64,000 bases of DNA from Streptomyces neyagawaensis (GTDB lineage Bacteria > Actinomycetota > Actinomycetes > Streptomycetales > Streptomycetaceae), in contig NZ_JAMGBG010000025.1 in the NCBI RefSeq assembly GCF_023516595.1, forward strand, positions 62,001-126,000, given 5' to 3'. Position numbers and translations under genes: made by a program. The stretch's first letter is position 1. Every line of letters starts with the position of its first letter. The notes beneath the pieces are model-generated. The model saw only the letters and a list, made by a program, of their open reading frames with translations, had not been told where the DNA came from and searched no databases. Shown here piece after piece: positions 18,673-27,856 of the stretch.

Positions 18673-19179
18673 ATGCGTATCAAGTGGGCAGGCGCCGGCA
18701 TCGGCATCGGTTTCGTTCTCGGTGTTGTCGGCCTCTCGAGCCCGGCCGCGGCAGCCGCGAACGGCCCGACCGATGATCCGAACATGCACATCAGCCCGCG
18801 CCACGCCGCCCCAGGCTCCACCGTCACAGTCAGCACCAGAGCCTGTGGCTCGGAGACCTATGGGAAGGGCGAGTCCGAGGCAGGAGGCAAGTTTCACCTC
18901 CTGCCGGGCGACCAGGAGGGTGTACTGACCGGCGAATTCAAGGTCCCGGGCGGCACCGAGGCCGGCGGTTACACCGTCACCCTGAAGTGCCCGCCGCGCG
19001 TCAAGATCACGGGCACATACTGGGTCGGCGCCGGCAACCCCAGCGGCGCGGTCGACGCTGGTTTCGGGGCGGCGAACGACAAGGGCACGCAACTTGCCCT
19101 CGGCGCGGTGCTGCTCGCCGGAGCCGCCGCCGGCGGCGTGATCAAGATGCGCCGCTCCCCGACCGGTGCCCGCGTTTGA
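18673..19179 (+). CDS. secreted cell-surface protein paired with a class F sortase
   Basis: 168 residues. Signal peptide (basic start, hydrophobic core, cleavage near SPAAAAA at residues 23-29). The middle is a small beta-rich domain with CGSE and KCPP cysteines (about residues 59 and 103), probably disulfide-linked. The C-terminus has a hydrophobic helix (LALGAVLLAGAAAGGVI) and a basic tail KMRR, resembling a sorting signal, but no LPxTG motif is visible. The sortase gene starts 80 bases downstream on the same strand. ATG preceded by GGAGG. Role unknown; likely anchored or presented at the surface. Confidence 0.75.
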   Translation: MRIKWAGAGIGIGFVLGVVGLSSPAAAAANGPTDDPNMHISPRHAAPGSTVTVSTRACGSETYGKGESEAGGKFHLLPGDQEGVLTGEFKVPGGTEAGGYTVTLKCPPRVKITGTYWVGAGNPSGAVDAGFGAANDKGTQLALGAVLLAGAAAGGVIKMRRSPTGARV

Positions 19180-19258
19180 CGCTCTGCCCTGCCGGCCCAG
19201 CTCCCATGCCCGTGTACGGGGGCTGGGGGGATCATCGCGAAGCGGAGGCTCCACAGCG

Positions 19259-19927
19259 ATGGAATCGAGGTACGAGCCCTGCGGCCCTTCCCCCTCGTCC
19301 ACCCCGTCCGCCAAATTTCTCGCCTACGCCCTACTGGCGGGCATGGTGCTGGTGATCACGGCGCTCCGAGGCGAACGGCCTCCGCAGCCTTCGGCCGCGC
19401 AGTCCTTCTCCTCCTCCGCGCCACCCGGGAACAGCAGCACCGCCTCGACCCGGTATCCCTCTGTGCCGCCCCTGCCCCCGTCGGCTCCAGTCCGGCTGCG
19501 AATTCCCGCCATCGGCGTGAATGCCCCCATGACGGAACTGAGCCTCAACGACACAGGAGCACTGCGCCCACCATCGTCCAATATGCCCGGCTTTGCCGGG
19601 TGGTATGGCGCCGGTACACCTCCTGGCTCAGTCGGCACAGCCGTCACTGCGGGACACGTGGACACGCCGCAAGGCCCCGGAGTCTTCCACCGCCTCGGAG
19701 AACTGGCCAAGGGCGACACCATCGAGATCATCAGGTCGGACCGGCGGACAGCCGTCTTCACGGTCGACGCTGTGGAGCTCTACGACAAGAAGGCGTTTCC
19801 GGATGAGAAGGTCTACGGCAGTTCCCACCGGCCCGAACTGCGCGTCATCACCTGTGGGGGTCCATACGCCGAAGAAACCGGCTACCAGGGAAATGTCGTG
19901 GTCTTTGCGACGCTGACCGCGGCGTAG
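19259..19927 (+). CDS. class F sortase
   Basis: 222 residues. One N-terminal membrane anchor (about 20-38), a Pro/Ser-rich extracellular linker, then the sortase beta-barrel with RLRIPAIGVNAPM, catalytic His in TAGHVD near residue 132 and catalytic Cys in VITCGG near residue 197. The usual Arg after the Cys is not obvious in the final GYQGNVVVFATL segment. The ATG at 19259 follows GGAGG. Transpeptidase that may process or attach the preceding secreted protein. Its 3' end faces the decayed CBS-domain gene. Confidence 0.88.
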   Translation: MESRYEPCGPSPSSTPSAKFLAYALLAGMVLVITALRGERPPQPSAAQSFSSSAPPGNSSTASTRYPSVPPLPPSAPVRLRIPAIGVNAPMTELSLNDTGALRPPSSNMPGFAGWYGAGTPPGSVGTAVTAGHVDTPQGPGVFHRLGELAKGDTIEIIRSDRRTAVFTVDAVELYDKKAFPDEKVYGSSHRPELRVITCGGPYAEETGYQGNVVVFATLTAA

Positions 19928-19930
19928 AAC

Positions 19931-20870
19931 GATGGCAGTGCCGCTGAGCAGGCCGAGGTTCGTCCTCGCCTGCCTCCGACTCCGTTCCTCCTCGCGCTCA
20001 CGCACGGGCAGCCCCTCCAGGCGGACCCGGTCCGGTACATGCCGGTCGAGGGTGCGTGCGTCGATGACCGCGCGGCCGCCGTCGGGCATATCCAGGGTCA
20101 GCCGGTCGCCCATGGCCGGGAAGCGGCCGAGACGGTCCACGATCAGGCCGGCCACCGTGTCGTAGTCGTCGTCCCCGGCAGCACGATGCCGGTGGCTTCG
20201 GCCACCTCGTCCAGGCGGCGCCCGGCGCCCGGCGTCCACCAGCCAGCCGCCACCGTCGGCGACGGCGATCTCGGTCACGGTGTCGGTTTCATCGGCGATG
20301 TCGCCCACCAGTTCCTCGGCGATGTCCTCGTAGGTCACGATTCCCGCGACGCCGCTGTGCTCGTCGAGGACGACCCCGAACTCGTCGTCCCGCTCGCGCA
20401 TCCGGTCGACCGCGTCGGGCAGGGGCAGAGTGTCCGGCAGCAGCAGTGGGCGCCGGGCGAGCGCACCCGCCGTGGCGGCGGCGAAGCCGTCGGCGGGCAG
20501 ATGGGTCAGCTCGCGCACGCCCAGGACGCCCGCGACGTCGTCGGGGTGGTCACCGAGGACCGGGTCGTTGGAGTGGCCGTGCTTGGCGATCAGCTCGACC
20601 GACTCGGCGGCGGAGGCGTCCCTACGGACGAAGACGGCGTCCGCACGCGGGACCATCACCTCGTCCAGCATCCGATCGGAGGACTCCAGGACGTGGTCGA
20701 GCAGGTCGGCCGTGTCCTTGGGTAGCTGCCCCTGCTCGTGCGACTCGCCGATCAGGTGCCCGAGTTCCTCCAGGGTGGCGCCGTGGTGCAACTCCTCGAC
20801 GGGCTCGATGCCCACCTTGCGCAGAAGCTTGTTGGCCGCGCCGTCGAAGACCACCGCACCGGCGGCGGCC
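19931..20870 (-). pseudogene. truncated hemolysin C/CorC-type CBS-domain protein
   Basis: The minus-strand frame reads GIEPVEELHHGATLEELGHL, then MLDEVMVPRADAVFV, a CBS pair (HGHSNDPVLGDHPDDVAGVL, FGVVLDEHSGVAGIVTYEDI) and a CorC/HlyC domain ending DRHVPDRVRLEGLP. The N-terminal DUF21 membrane domain is gone and no stop exists at the family's normal end, so the frame runs on antisense into the sortase gene. Near 20180-20220 a 7-base duplication and a 1-base loss shift about 14 codons and then restore the frame. A relic, not a functional gene. Confidence 0.78.
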
Positions 20871-21509
20871 GGCAGATGAAGGCCATCGGCGAACCCGCCA
20901 CCGGCCGCACCTTCCAGGACCTGCTGCCGTCCATCTCCACCCGCCTGTAGACCAGGGCATCCCCGCCACCCGGCAGCCCCCAGCCGGCAGCCCCCAGCCG
21001 GCTCGGGCCGTACCGGTCCGGGTCGTACGCAGAAACGACGAGACCCAGGCAGACGCGGCATCCCAGGTCGTCCAGGGCGAGACCACCAACGCAGCCGACG
21101 GCACTGCCTCCAGCACGGACCAACGGTCCACCAGGGCTTCCGAACGCCCCGGTGGCACGGCGGGAACACCCGAGCAAGGCAGCAGGCCGGAGACCGACGG
21201 CGGGCTGCTCTGGTCGCGCGCAGCATCCGGGCGAGACCAGCGGGGCCACCGCGGAGAACCCGGGCTCGGTCTGACCGGGTGGGCCGGGGAACCTGCCGCG
21301 ACCGTCCGCGATCGCGGTGTGGAAGGACTAGAACCGTCGGCAACCGCGCCGGTCCGGCCCGCAGGCTCCTGACGGCCTCGGTCCGGGCCGACCCTGGTCG
21401 CGGAAGGCCACTCGGCGCATTCTTCTTGCCGCTCCGGCACCAGAAAACCAGCTGCCCAAAGGGCCTGCCGTCCGAAGACGCAATGATCGCGAGGCCACCG
21501 GAGGGAAGC

Positions 21510-21674
21510 GTGGCTGACGTCTGGATCCTGAGGCAGGGCGAGAAGGTACGCAAGGGCGAGAGGACAGCCAGGCTGATCCGTGCGGACGCCATCACATGTG
21601 TCACCACAACCATCGGTACCCAGGTCGTGGTGACGGACATGGTGTCGCGGGAAACCGTGGTGGTGGCCGACTGA
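21510..21674 (+). CDS. small hypothetical protein
   Basis: 54 residues from a GTG at 21510 that follows GGAGGGA at suitable spacing; an ATG at 21483 would add 9 residues without a good ribosome site. The sequence (VWILRQGEK, RLIRADAITCVTTTIGTQVVV, ending VVVAD) looks like a compact beta protein. I do not recognise a family. It is isolated between the CBS-domain relic and the next tRNA-derived repeat. Confidence 0.4.
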   Translation: MADVWILRQGEKVRKGERTARLIRADAITCVTTTIGTQVVVTDMVSRETVVVAD

Positions 21675-22085
21675 CAGGACGGCGTACACCGCGGCGGGCT
21701 TCCCCTGCCACCCAACTTCCACATCGCGCTGATGGCCAGGATCGGTGAACCACGCAAGCAGACAGCGACCACCTCTCAGCACAGAGGAGGCCTGGCCTCG
21801 GTCGACACTGGTCAGCGTTTGCAGGAGAGGTACAAGGCAGCTACTTCCGATTCCCTGCGCCCATCAGCGTCCCGACATCCGCCCTCGCTCACCGATCAGA
21901 CCGTAGGCTCCAGTCCTCGAGAGCAAGCGCACGGGGCATACCCGCAGGTCAACGAAGCACCCAAGTGCGGACACCACATCGCCGTTGAACTCGCGAGCAG
22001 CGGATTCAGTCCGTTCGCCCAAAGTCCTGACGTCCTGAATCCGCCAGCCCGCTGAGACGTTTCCGCAGGTCAGGGACCTGCACGG

Positions 22086-22130
22086 TGGGGCGGGTGGGAC
22101 TCGAACCCACGGCCGACGGATTATGAGTCC
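22086..22130 (-). repeat. partial tRNA copy, second attachment-site-like repeat
   Basis: 45 bases identical to tRNA bases 40140-40184 (discriminator base to the 3' side of the anticodon stem and loop, ending GAGTCC). It is preceded by a near-palindrome GCAGGTCAGGGACCTGC at 22068-22084, equivalent to the hairpin beside the intact tRNA, and followed by the conserved TTTGAGGATCTTGGC arm. Confidence 0.82.
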
Positions 22131-22285
22131 TTTGAGGATCTTGGCAACCCTTGTCGATCCGTGCTCGTCTTGGCCGTTTTCCCTGGTCAGACGCAGTTTG
22201 TTGCCGCAGCCCTTCTCGGCCCTTGTCAGTCTTTTCCGATCCTTGCGTCCAACCTCCGTCCAGAACGCGTTCTGGACGGACAACG
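22131..22285. repeat. right attachment arm, copy 1
   Basis: Closely matches 29705-29850: TTTGAGGATCTTGGC, ACCCTTGTCGATCC, TGCTCGTC, CTTCTCGGCCCTTG, AGTCTTTTCCGATCCTTG and the paired GTCCA motif (GCGTCCAACCTCCGTCCAGA). The match extends about 150 bases beyond the tRNA core, so it belongs to the element, not the tRNA. Confidence 0.72.
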
Positions 22286-22598
22286 CCGCCCGGCTTCCGA
22301 GACGATCGCCCCAGCTCGGCAGTCTGCCTCGAACTCGCACGCAGCGGACTTCCCTACCAGCGCGCACAGGCTCCGCCCCGAGAACGGCTCCACTGGTGCC
22401 AACGCCAAGTAGCCCCAGTCCGCGCGCGACCGGAGGCCGCCCGCGGACGGCTCGACGCCGGCCACCGCGGGCACGGGGTCTGTGATGTCTCGTGTGTCAT
22501 GGGGCCCGACCGTGCCACGGGACACCTCAACGCGTCCTGACTGCCGGGCGCCGCCGACGGCCCGCGCGGCAAGGTCACCTCCGGAGGAGCTTCACCGG

Positions 22599-23876
22599 CT
22601 ACGCCGCAGGCACCGGCTCACCGTGTCCCGCCCAAGGCCGGGCCAGCGCCACCAGCGCCAGTCCCGCCGCCACCAGCGCGCCCAGCATGATGAGCGCCAT
22701 CGGCCGGGAGCTCTCCTCCCCGAACACGCCCACCAGGGGTGACGCCAGGGCACCGAAGAGGAACTGGATGCCGCCCAGGAGCGCGGAGGCCGCCCCCGAG
22801 GCCGTGCGGCCAACCGCCTGGCCGATGCTCATGGCGCTGGGGAAGACCAGGCCGATGCCGCCGGTGGTCACGAACAGGGTGATCCAGGTGCCCGCGAGGG
22901 TCTCGCCCACGGTCACCACCAGCAGGACCTGTGCCAGCGCGCCCAGCAGGGCGATGCCGACCCCGGCCGAGAGCAGGGTGTTCAGGCGGGTGCCGCGCCC
23001 GGCCATGCGGGCGAAGGAGGCTCCGGCGGCCAGCATGGCGACGGCGTTGGTGGCGAAGATGAGGGAGTACGTGGTCGAGGAGACGCCGTACAGGTTCTCG
23101 AACACGAAGCTGGAGCCGCTGATGTAGGCGAACAGCGCGGCCGAGACGAGCGCCACCACGAGGACGTATCCCATGAACGTGCGGCCTGCGAGCAGTGTGC
23201 CCATGGCTCGGAAGGCGCTGGCGAGTCCGCCGCTGTGGCGCCGCTCCGGCGGCAGCGACTCGGGTACCGCCCGCACCACGGCGAGCAGGAGCAGCACGCC
23301 GAGCACGGCCAGCACGGCGAAGACCGTCCGCCAGGTAGAGACGGCGAGGACAGCCCCGCCGAGCACCGGCGCGACCACCGGTGCCACGCCGATCACCTGC
23401 GACAACACCGCGAAGTAGCGCGGCAGTTCGGCGCCGTGGAAGTGGTCGGTGAGCACGGCCCTGGCGAGCACCAGGCCGGCCGCGCCCGCGACACCCTGCA
23501 GGAAGCGGGCCCCGGTCAGGACGGTGATGTCCGGGGCCGCGGCGCAGGCGACGGAGCAGAGGACGAATCCGGCCGACCCCGTTATGAGCAGCCGGCGTCG
23601 GCCGAGTCCGTCGCTTAGCGGGCCGATGACGAGCTGGCCGACGACGAGTCCGGCCAGGAACGCGGTCATGGTCAGCTGCACGGCCGAGCCGCTCGCCCCA
23701 AGTGCCCTCCCCAGTGCGGGGAAACCGGGGACGTACATATCTGTCGCGAGCGGGGAGACCGCAGTGAGGGCGCCCAGCACGGCGATGAGAGCGGTGGCCG
23801 TGCGCCCCGAAGGCGCAGGTCCGGTGGTGTCGGGGACGGCGTCGGCGCGGTTGCGCGAGGATGACGTGGTTGACAT
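22599..23876 (-). CDS. MFS multidrug transporter, Bcr/CflA type
   Basis: 425 residues from ATG at 23876 (an upstream start at 23912 would add 12). Twelve predicted membrane helices. The first helix region ends in LATDMYVPGFPALG, diagnostic of the Bcr/CflA drug-efflux group, and GPLSDGLGRRRLL is the MFS loop 2-3 motif. Likely exports a toxic compound using the proton gradient. Divergent from a MarR-family gene with a 38-base spacer, so the regulator probably represses it. Confidence 0.88.
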   Translation of the reverse strand: MSTTSSSRNRADAVPDTTGPAPSGRTATALIAVLGALTAVSPLATDMYVPGFPALGRALGASGSAVQLTMTAFLAGLVVGQLVIGPLSDGLGRRRLLITGSAGFVLCSVACAAAPDITVLTGARFLQGVAGAAGLVLARAVLTDHFHGAELPRYFAVLSQVIGVAPVVAPVLGGAVLAVSTWRTVFAVLAVLGVLLLLAVVRAVPESLPPERRHSGGLASAFRAMGTLLAGRTFMGYVLVVALVSAALFAYISGSSFVFENLYGVSSTTYSLIFATNAVAMLAAGASFARMAGRGTRLNTLLSAGVGIALLGALAQVLLVVTVGETLAGTWITLFVTTGGIGLVFPSAMSIGQAVGRTASGAASALLGGIQFLFGALASPLVGVFGEESSRPMALIMLGALVAAGLALVALARPWAGHGEPVPAA

Positions 23877-23887
23877 GCAGATAAAGG

Positions 23888-23899
23888 TAACTGATAGTT
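23888..23899. promoter_or_regulatory. candidate MarR operator
   Basis: The AT-rich inverted repeat AACT-GAT-AGTT lies in the 38-base space between the divergent efflux and MarR genes, with a related TAGCT half further on. Position and symmetry fit a MarR dimer site; not proven. Confidence 0.45.
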
Positions 23900-23914
23900 C
23901 ACCAGCTAACAAAT

Positions 23915-24475
23915 ATGAAGAGTGAGAAGACGAGCCGCATGCCCTCCCCTTCCCCGGACTCTCCCGACTCCGCCGGCCCCTCCAACCCGTTCGCCGCGGA
24001 CGTCGGCGCCCAGTGGGCCGCCCACCACCCCGGCCTGGACACCTCCCCCATGGAGCTGGTCGGGCTGCTCAAGCACGCCACGGGTCTGCTCAACCGCGCC
24101 GTGGAGCCCCTCTACGCCGGCGCTCAGCTCACCGCGCCCGAGCTCGACATGCTGATCCCCCTGCGGCACGCGACCGAGCCGTTCATCGCCCGGAGCCTCG
24201 CCGAGCGGCTGGGCCTGTCCCGGGCGGGGGTCAGCAAGACCCTCGGCCGACTGGAGCAGCGCGGTTTCATCGCGCGTACCCCCAACCCCGCCGACCGGCG
24301 CGCGGCCCTTGTCACGATCACCGAGGCAGGGGCGAAGGCGGTCGACGACCTCTTCCCCCGCCAGCTCTCCGTCGAGATCGGGCTGCTGGACGGCCTGGGC
24401 GAGGACCGCGCGTGGGTGACCGAGGCGCTGCGACGGCTGGTGGCGGTGATGGAGTCCAGCGCGGGTCGCGGCTGA
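23915..24475 (+). CDS. MarR-family transcriptional regulator
   Basis: 186 residues. Disordered Ser/Pro-rich start, then the winged-helix domain: LTAPELDMLIPLRHA, helix-turn-helix LAERLGLSRAGVSKTLGRLE near residues 95-114, and the wing GFIARTPNPADRRAALVTIT. Probably senses the compound exported by the adjacent MFS pump. ATG at 23915 gives an almost leaderless arrangement close to the shared promoter; ATG at 23939 is an alternative start. Confidence 0.88.
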   Translation: MKSEKTSRMPSPSPDSPDSAGPSNPFAADVGAQWAAHHPGLDTSPMELVGLLKHATGLLNRAVEPLYAGAQLTAPELDMLIPLRHATEPFIARSLAERLGLSRAGVSKTLGRLEQRGFIARTPNPADRRAALVTITEAGAKAVDDLFPRQLSVEIGLLDGLGEDRAWVTEALRRLVAVMESSAGRG

Positions 24476-24493
24476 GACCGGGGATTTCGGTGG

Positions 24494-24775
24494 TCAGTCC
24501 ACCTCGGGGTCGACCGAGGGCGTGATCGTCCGGTTCGTCCTGGGGGTGCTGCCCCCTTTTCGGCCGGTGGCGGCGGCGTGCTGGTGGGCGCGGACGATGG
24601 TGGAGTCGATCTGGACCAGCCAGCCGATGCCGCCGGCCGCGTCAGCCTGGTCCTGGATCTGCTGCAGAGCCCGGGTGAGGACGCCGGCGAGGGCGTACCG
24701 GCGGAAGCGGGTGCAGACCGTTTTCCACGGCCCGTAGCATTCCTTGAGCAGATCCGGACCGCGCCACGTGCAGTG
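24494..24775 (-). pseudogene. IS5-family transposase fragment
   Basis: The minus strand reads PDLLKECYGPWKTVCTRFRR, LAGVLTRALQQIQDQ, then GWLVQIDSTIVRAHQHAAAT with the first catalytic Asp, and stops soon after GRKGG. N-terminal helix region and first catalytic residue only; the remainder is missing. Confidence 0.75.
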
Positions 24776-24920
24776 AATCCCGGCTCACTGCACGTCGTTG
24801 TGGAGCAAGACCAGCACCGGTGGTCGCAGACCGCGGCGGTTTTCCTGTGGCCTCTTCACGCGGACGAACGGCACGGTGCCCTCGCACCCTGACCGGTCCC
24901 CAGGCGCCAAGATCCGGCGG

Positions 24921-25775
24921 TCACCCGGAGCCGGTGCGCAGCATTTGGTCGATCTCTTCCTCGGCACCAGGACCCAGCCACCTGCGGAGGCGGGAAAACG
25001 TCCGAGCCGATCGGGGCGCGGGCCAGTCGTCGTCCAGGTAGGCGGCAGGCAGACCCGGATCGCTCCGCAACAGCCGTCCCCAGTCGTCGATGAGCAGCAG
25101 AAGCTGCGACAAGGCTTCGCCTGGGGGCGGCTCGGCATTCTCCCAGCGATCGAGGAATGCTTCGTGCACCGCCCGCAGCGCGCTCAAGTCCCAGGCTCTG
25201 GCGACCAGTTCACGAGGATCGCTGGGTGCTGTGGGTGTGCCGTGGAACGCCTGGACCAGATGGCCCACGTCGCCCGTGAGGAGATCCCCGAGCATGAGCT
25301 CGACGTCCACTCGCCCGGGGGCGATCCACATATGGGGCTGGATGGCGCCGAAGCCGGCCCAGGTGAGCCGGACCTGGAGTTGATAGCGCGCGTTGCGCAG
25401 GGTCTCGGGGAGCGGACAGCTCAGGACCGTCCAGATACCTGGGTCATGGTCGAAGGGTCTCGCGGAGAACAGCCTGTTCCCCCCCTGGGCGAGCAGTGTG
25501 TGCGCCTCGGGGGTCAGCTCGAACGCACTGGTGCGTCCCTGCTTGTGACGGGTGAGCAGACCCCTGTGGACCATGCGGTTCAGCGTGGTCCGCGTCGCCG
25601 GCTCGGAGATGCCCAGCCGACCGGCTACGGACAACATCACCTGAGTGGGCACCTTCAGGTCGGCTTCTCGCGCGGTGGCCCGCTGGCCGAACACGCACAG
25701 GCCGAAAAACCCGAGCACCACCTCCTGGGGCACGACCTGCCGTCCGGCAGCCTCTGCGTCATCTCGCCTGCTCAC
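24921..25775 (-). CDS. PaaX-family transcriptional regulator
   Basis: 284 residues with the PaaX architecture: winged helix near residues 45-85 (LGISEPATRTTLNRMVHRGL), a WTVLSCPLPE central domain, and the C-terminal PaaX_C helix region with DPRELVARAWDLS. PaaX-type repressors usually respond to aryl-CoA thioesters and control aromatic catabolism. The EthD-domain gene lies 75 bases upstream on the same strand. Its regulatory target and ligand are unknown. Confidence 0.85.
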   Translation of the reverse strand: MSRRDDAEAAGRQVVPQEVVLGFFGLCVFGQRATAREADLKVPTQVMLSVAGRLGISEPATRTTLNRMVHRGLLTRHKQGRTSAFELTPEAHTLLAQGGNRLFSARPFDHDPGIWTVLSCPLPETLRNARYQLQVRLTWAGFGAIQPHMWIAPGRVDVELMLGDLLTGDVGHLVQAFHGTPTAPSDPRELVARAWDLSALRAVHEAFLDRWENAEPPPGEALSQLLLLIDDWGRLLRSDPGLPAAYLDDDWPAPRSARTFSRLRRWLGPGAEEEIDQMLRTGSG

Positions 25776-25850
25776 GCCGCGATCCTACGAGAACCGTACG
25801 GCCCGACGGAGAGACAGGGCATCGCCGTCGGCCGTGCCCCGGGAAGGGCT

Positions 25851-26609
25851 TCACGCAGGTGCGCCACCCTCGGTCCGAGTGTCGTCGAAGACGACGATTT
25901 CCCGGGTGAGGAGGAAGAAGGACAGTGACGGCTGATGGAACGCGCCGTGCTTCTCCGCATGCCCGCGCAATGCCTCCTCGTAGGCACGGATGCCCGCGAC
26001 AGCCTCTCCGTCGTCGAACGACAGGGCGGCGTACGCCTCGTATGCCGGTTGGCCGGAGCCACCGAAGTACTCGACCATGCCGCCCCCGGAAAGAGCCGGG
26101 TTCCATTCGCAGCCGCGCAAGTAGCGGGCAGGGCCGGAAGGATCGGCGAGCACGTCCTCGTGAGCCCGCAGCCACGACTGCCGGAAGACCTCCGGCTCCA
26201 GCCCCTCCGCAGCCTTGAGGAAGTACAGCACCTTCACCGCACCGGGCCCGGGCTGCGGGACCTCCATCGGCTTCTCCTCGACAAGCAGGCTCAGCGCCGC
26301 CGGCAGATCGCTGAAGTTGACGCCGTCCGGCCCCACGACATCGCGGGTGTACGGGTCGGCGAAGGTCTGCGCCATCGTCTCGAAGTTCTCGAAGTACAAC
26401 TCGGTCACGGAGTCGCGCGGCAGCGTCACCTGGTAGCCGGTGTCGCCGATCGCGCCATAGGCGCTGTCGAAGACGTGGTTCTGGACGTACTTGACCACGG
26501 TCAGCTTGTTGGCGAGGGCTATCCCGCCGTGCACCTCCCGGACGTAGTCGGCGTACTCCGCGTGGGTCATTCCGGGACGGCGCCGCACAGCGGCCACCAG
26601 CTTGATCAT
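25851..26609 (-). CDS. EthD-domain protein
   Basis: 252 residues composed of two ferredoxin-like EthD/dimeric alpha-beta barrel repeats. The first starts KLVAAVRRRPGMTHAEYADY and ends ELYFENFETMAQTFADP. The second starts VLYFLKAAEGLEPEVFRQSW and ends YAALSFDDGEAVAGI. Such proteins accompany ring-modifying oxygenases or polyketide steps; catalysis is uncertain. The ATG at 26609 follows GGAGGATGCA. Probably co-transcribed with the PaaX gene. Confidence 0.8.
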   Translation of the reverse strand: MIKLVAAVRRRPGMTHAEYADYVREVHGGIALANKLTVVKYVQNHVFDSAYGAIGDTGYQVTLPRDSVTELYFENFETMAQTFADPYTRDVVGPDGVNFSDLPAALSLLVEEKPMEVPQPGPGAVKVLYFLKAAEGLEPEVFRQSWLRAHEDVLADPSGPARYLRGCEWNPALSGGGMVEYFGGSGQPAYEAYAALSFDDGEAVAGIRAYEEALRGHAEKHGAFHQPSLSFFLLTREIVVFDDTRTEGGAPA

Positions 26610-26700
26610 TGCATCCTCCTGGGAGTGAGCTCCGCGAGAAACATATCGCACCGATTCGCGAGATCCCGAATATGTGCACCATGTCTCCTTGGGGCCGGAC

Positions 26701-26965
26701 AGCCCAGCGGAGGAATGATGATCCGCAATGCCTGGGGCAACAGGACGACCCGCACGGCCACCGACGGTGTCATGCCCAGGGCCTGGGCCGCCTCGGCCTG
26801 CCCGGGGTCGATCGCGTCGAGTGCCGCGCGGAAGATCTCCACCATGTAGGCGGCCTCGTTGGCGGCGAGGGTGAGGATGGCGGCCTGTACGACTCCGGGG
26901 AGAACGAAAGCTCCGACGTGCAGGTCGGTGAAGCGGTAGACGTCAGCGGCCGCGAGGCCGACTAC
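26701..26965 (-). pseudogene. polar amino-acid ABC permease, internal fragment
   Basis: The minus strand reads DLHVGAFVLPGVVQAAILTL, AANEAAYMVEIFRAALDAI and DPGQAEAAQALGMTPSVAVR, the EAA-loop region of a HisM/GlnP-type permease, and stops matching after RIIIPPLG. Both ends are missing: the upstream side meets an IS5 fragment at about 26965, the downstream side meets the EthD gene leader. Confidence 0.75.
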
Positions 26966-27140
26966 CCGTCGATGATCCGACCGTCGGCTCCGGGTCCCGG
27001 CCCGCGGCCCGGCGGGCCCGGTCGCGCAGCCGGTCGTGGAACTCGGCGGTCAAGCCCTTGTCTCGCCGGCGCCGGAAGAAGGCGTAGACGCGGTCCCACG
27101 CGGGGAAGAAGTCCGCAGGCATCGCCCGCCAGGGTGCACA
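26966..27140 (-). pseudogene. IS5-family transposase fragment, second type
   Basis: The minus strand reads PWRAMPADFFPAWDRVYAFF, RRRRDKGLTAEFHDRLRDRA and PEPTVGS, a stretch from the N-terminal domain of an IS5-type transposase that differs from the copy starting at 27148. It is sandwiched between the permease fragment and that copy, giving nested insertions. Confidence 0.7.
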
Positions 27141-27147
27141 GGGTGAG

Positions 27148-27780
27148 TCAGAAGCGTTCGCGGGCCCAGTCCACGAGGTCGCCGGCGTAGCCACGGTCGG
27201 CCCAGACCTGGGTGATCTGCGGCTGAGTGAGGCGCAGGCGCCAGAACAGGTCTCGGGCGGCGTCGCGGTCCTGGATGCCGGCGGGCGTCACCGTGATCAT
27301 CACCGGCAGGCCGAGCGTGTCGACCGTGACATGTCGCTTGCGTCCATTGATTTTCTTCGCGGCGTCGTAGCCTCGGCTGCTGCGGCCGACGGTGGAGGCA
27401 CATTTGACCGACTGGGAGTCCACGATCAGTGTCACCGGGTGCGGGCAGCGGCCCTTGCCGGTACGAATCCTGCGGCGGAGCTGGTCACGGATGCAGGTGA
27501 CGACTCCGGCCCGGTTCCACCGCCAGAAGAACCCGTAATCCGTCTCCCACGGAGGGAAATCCGCAGGCAGAGCCCTCCACTTCGCGCCGTTGCCGACGAT
27601 GTAGCGGATACCGTCGACGATCCCCCGCCGCGGCCACTTCTCCGGATGACCGCCGGTCTTCGTCTGGCAGGCCGGGACGGGAAGCAGGGGTTCGAGAAGG
27701 GCCCATTCGGCAACCGAGGTGCCGGACGGGTAGCGGCGGCGACGGCAGGGATGGTGTCCCGTTGAGTGGTGTAGCGGTGA
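27148..27780 (-). pseudogene. IS5-family (IS112-like) transposase, C-terminally truncated
   Basis: An open minus-strand frame reads RRYPSGTSVAEWALLEPLLP, KWPRRGIVDGIRYIVGNGAK, PPWETDYGFFWRW, then VTLIVDSQSVKCASTVG with the first catalytic Asp, RKRHVTVDTLGLPV and WADRGYAGDLVDWA with the second. It stops after RERF and lacks the region with the final Glu. No plausible start codon precedes the N-terminal domain. Two catalytic Asp residues remain but the protein cannot be active. Confidence 0.82.
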
Positions 27781-27856
27781 TCTCGGTATAGCCCCTGGTC
27801 ATGAGGCGGCCATCGCGCAACTCTGCGAGTAGTGACGCTCGTTGAGAGTTGACGCG

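Larger units (their letters stand above)
21675..22598. other. non-coding junction of islands A and B
   Basis: Contains a diverged left arm (about 21890-22085), the 45-base tRNA-derived core (22086-22130) and a right arm (22131 to about 22285) homologous to that at 29705-29850. The final 300 bases before the MFS transporter stop show no gene. Confidence 0.6.

Noticed and set aside
21864..22367. Minus-strand frame across the tRNA core read as a C-terminal integrase
   Set aside because: No catalytic Arg, His or Tyr motifs of a tyrosine recombinase; the conserved sequence is better explained as attachment arms.
26943..27435. Possibility that the IS5 pieces are one intact transposase
   Set aside because: The two parts represent the same N-terminal region of different IS types in different frames, so they are separate fragments.
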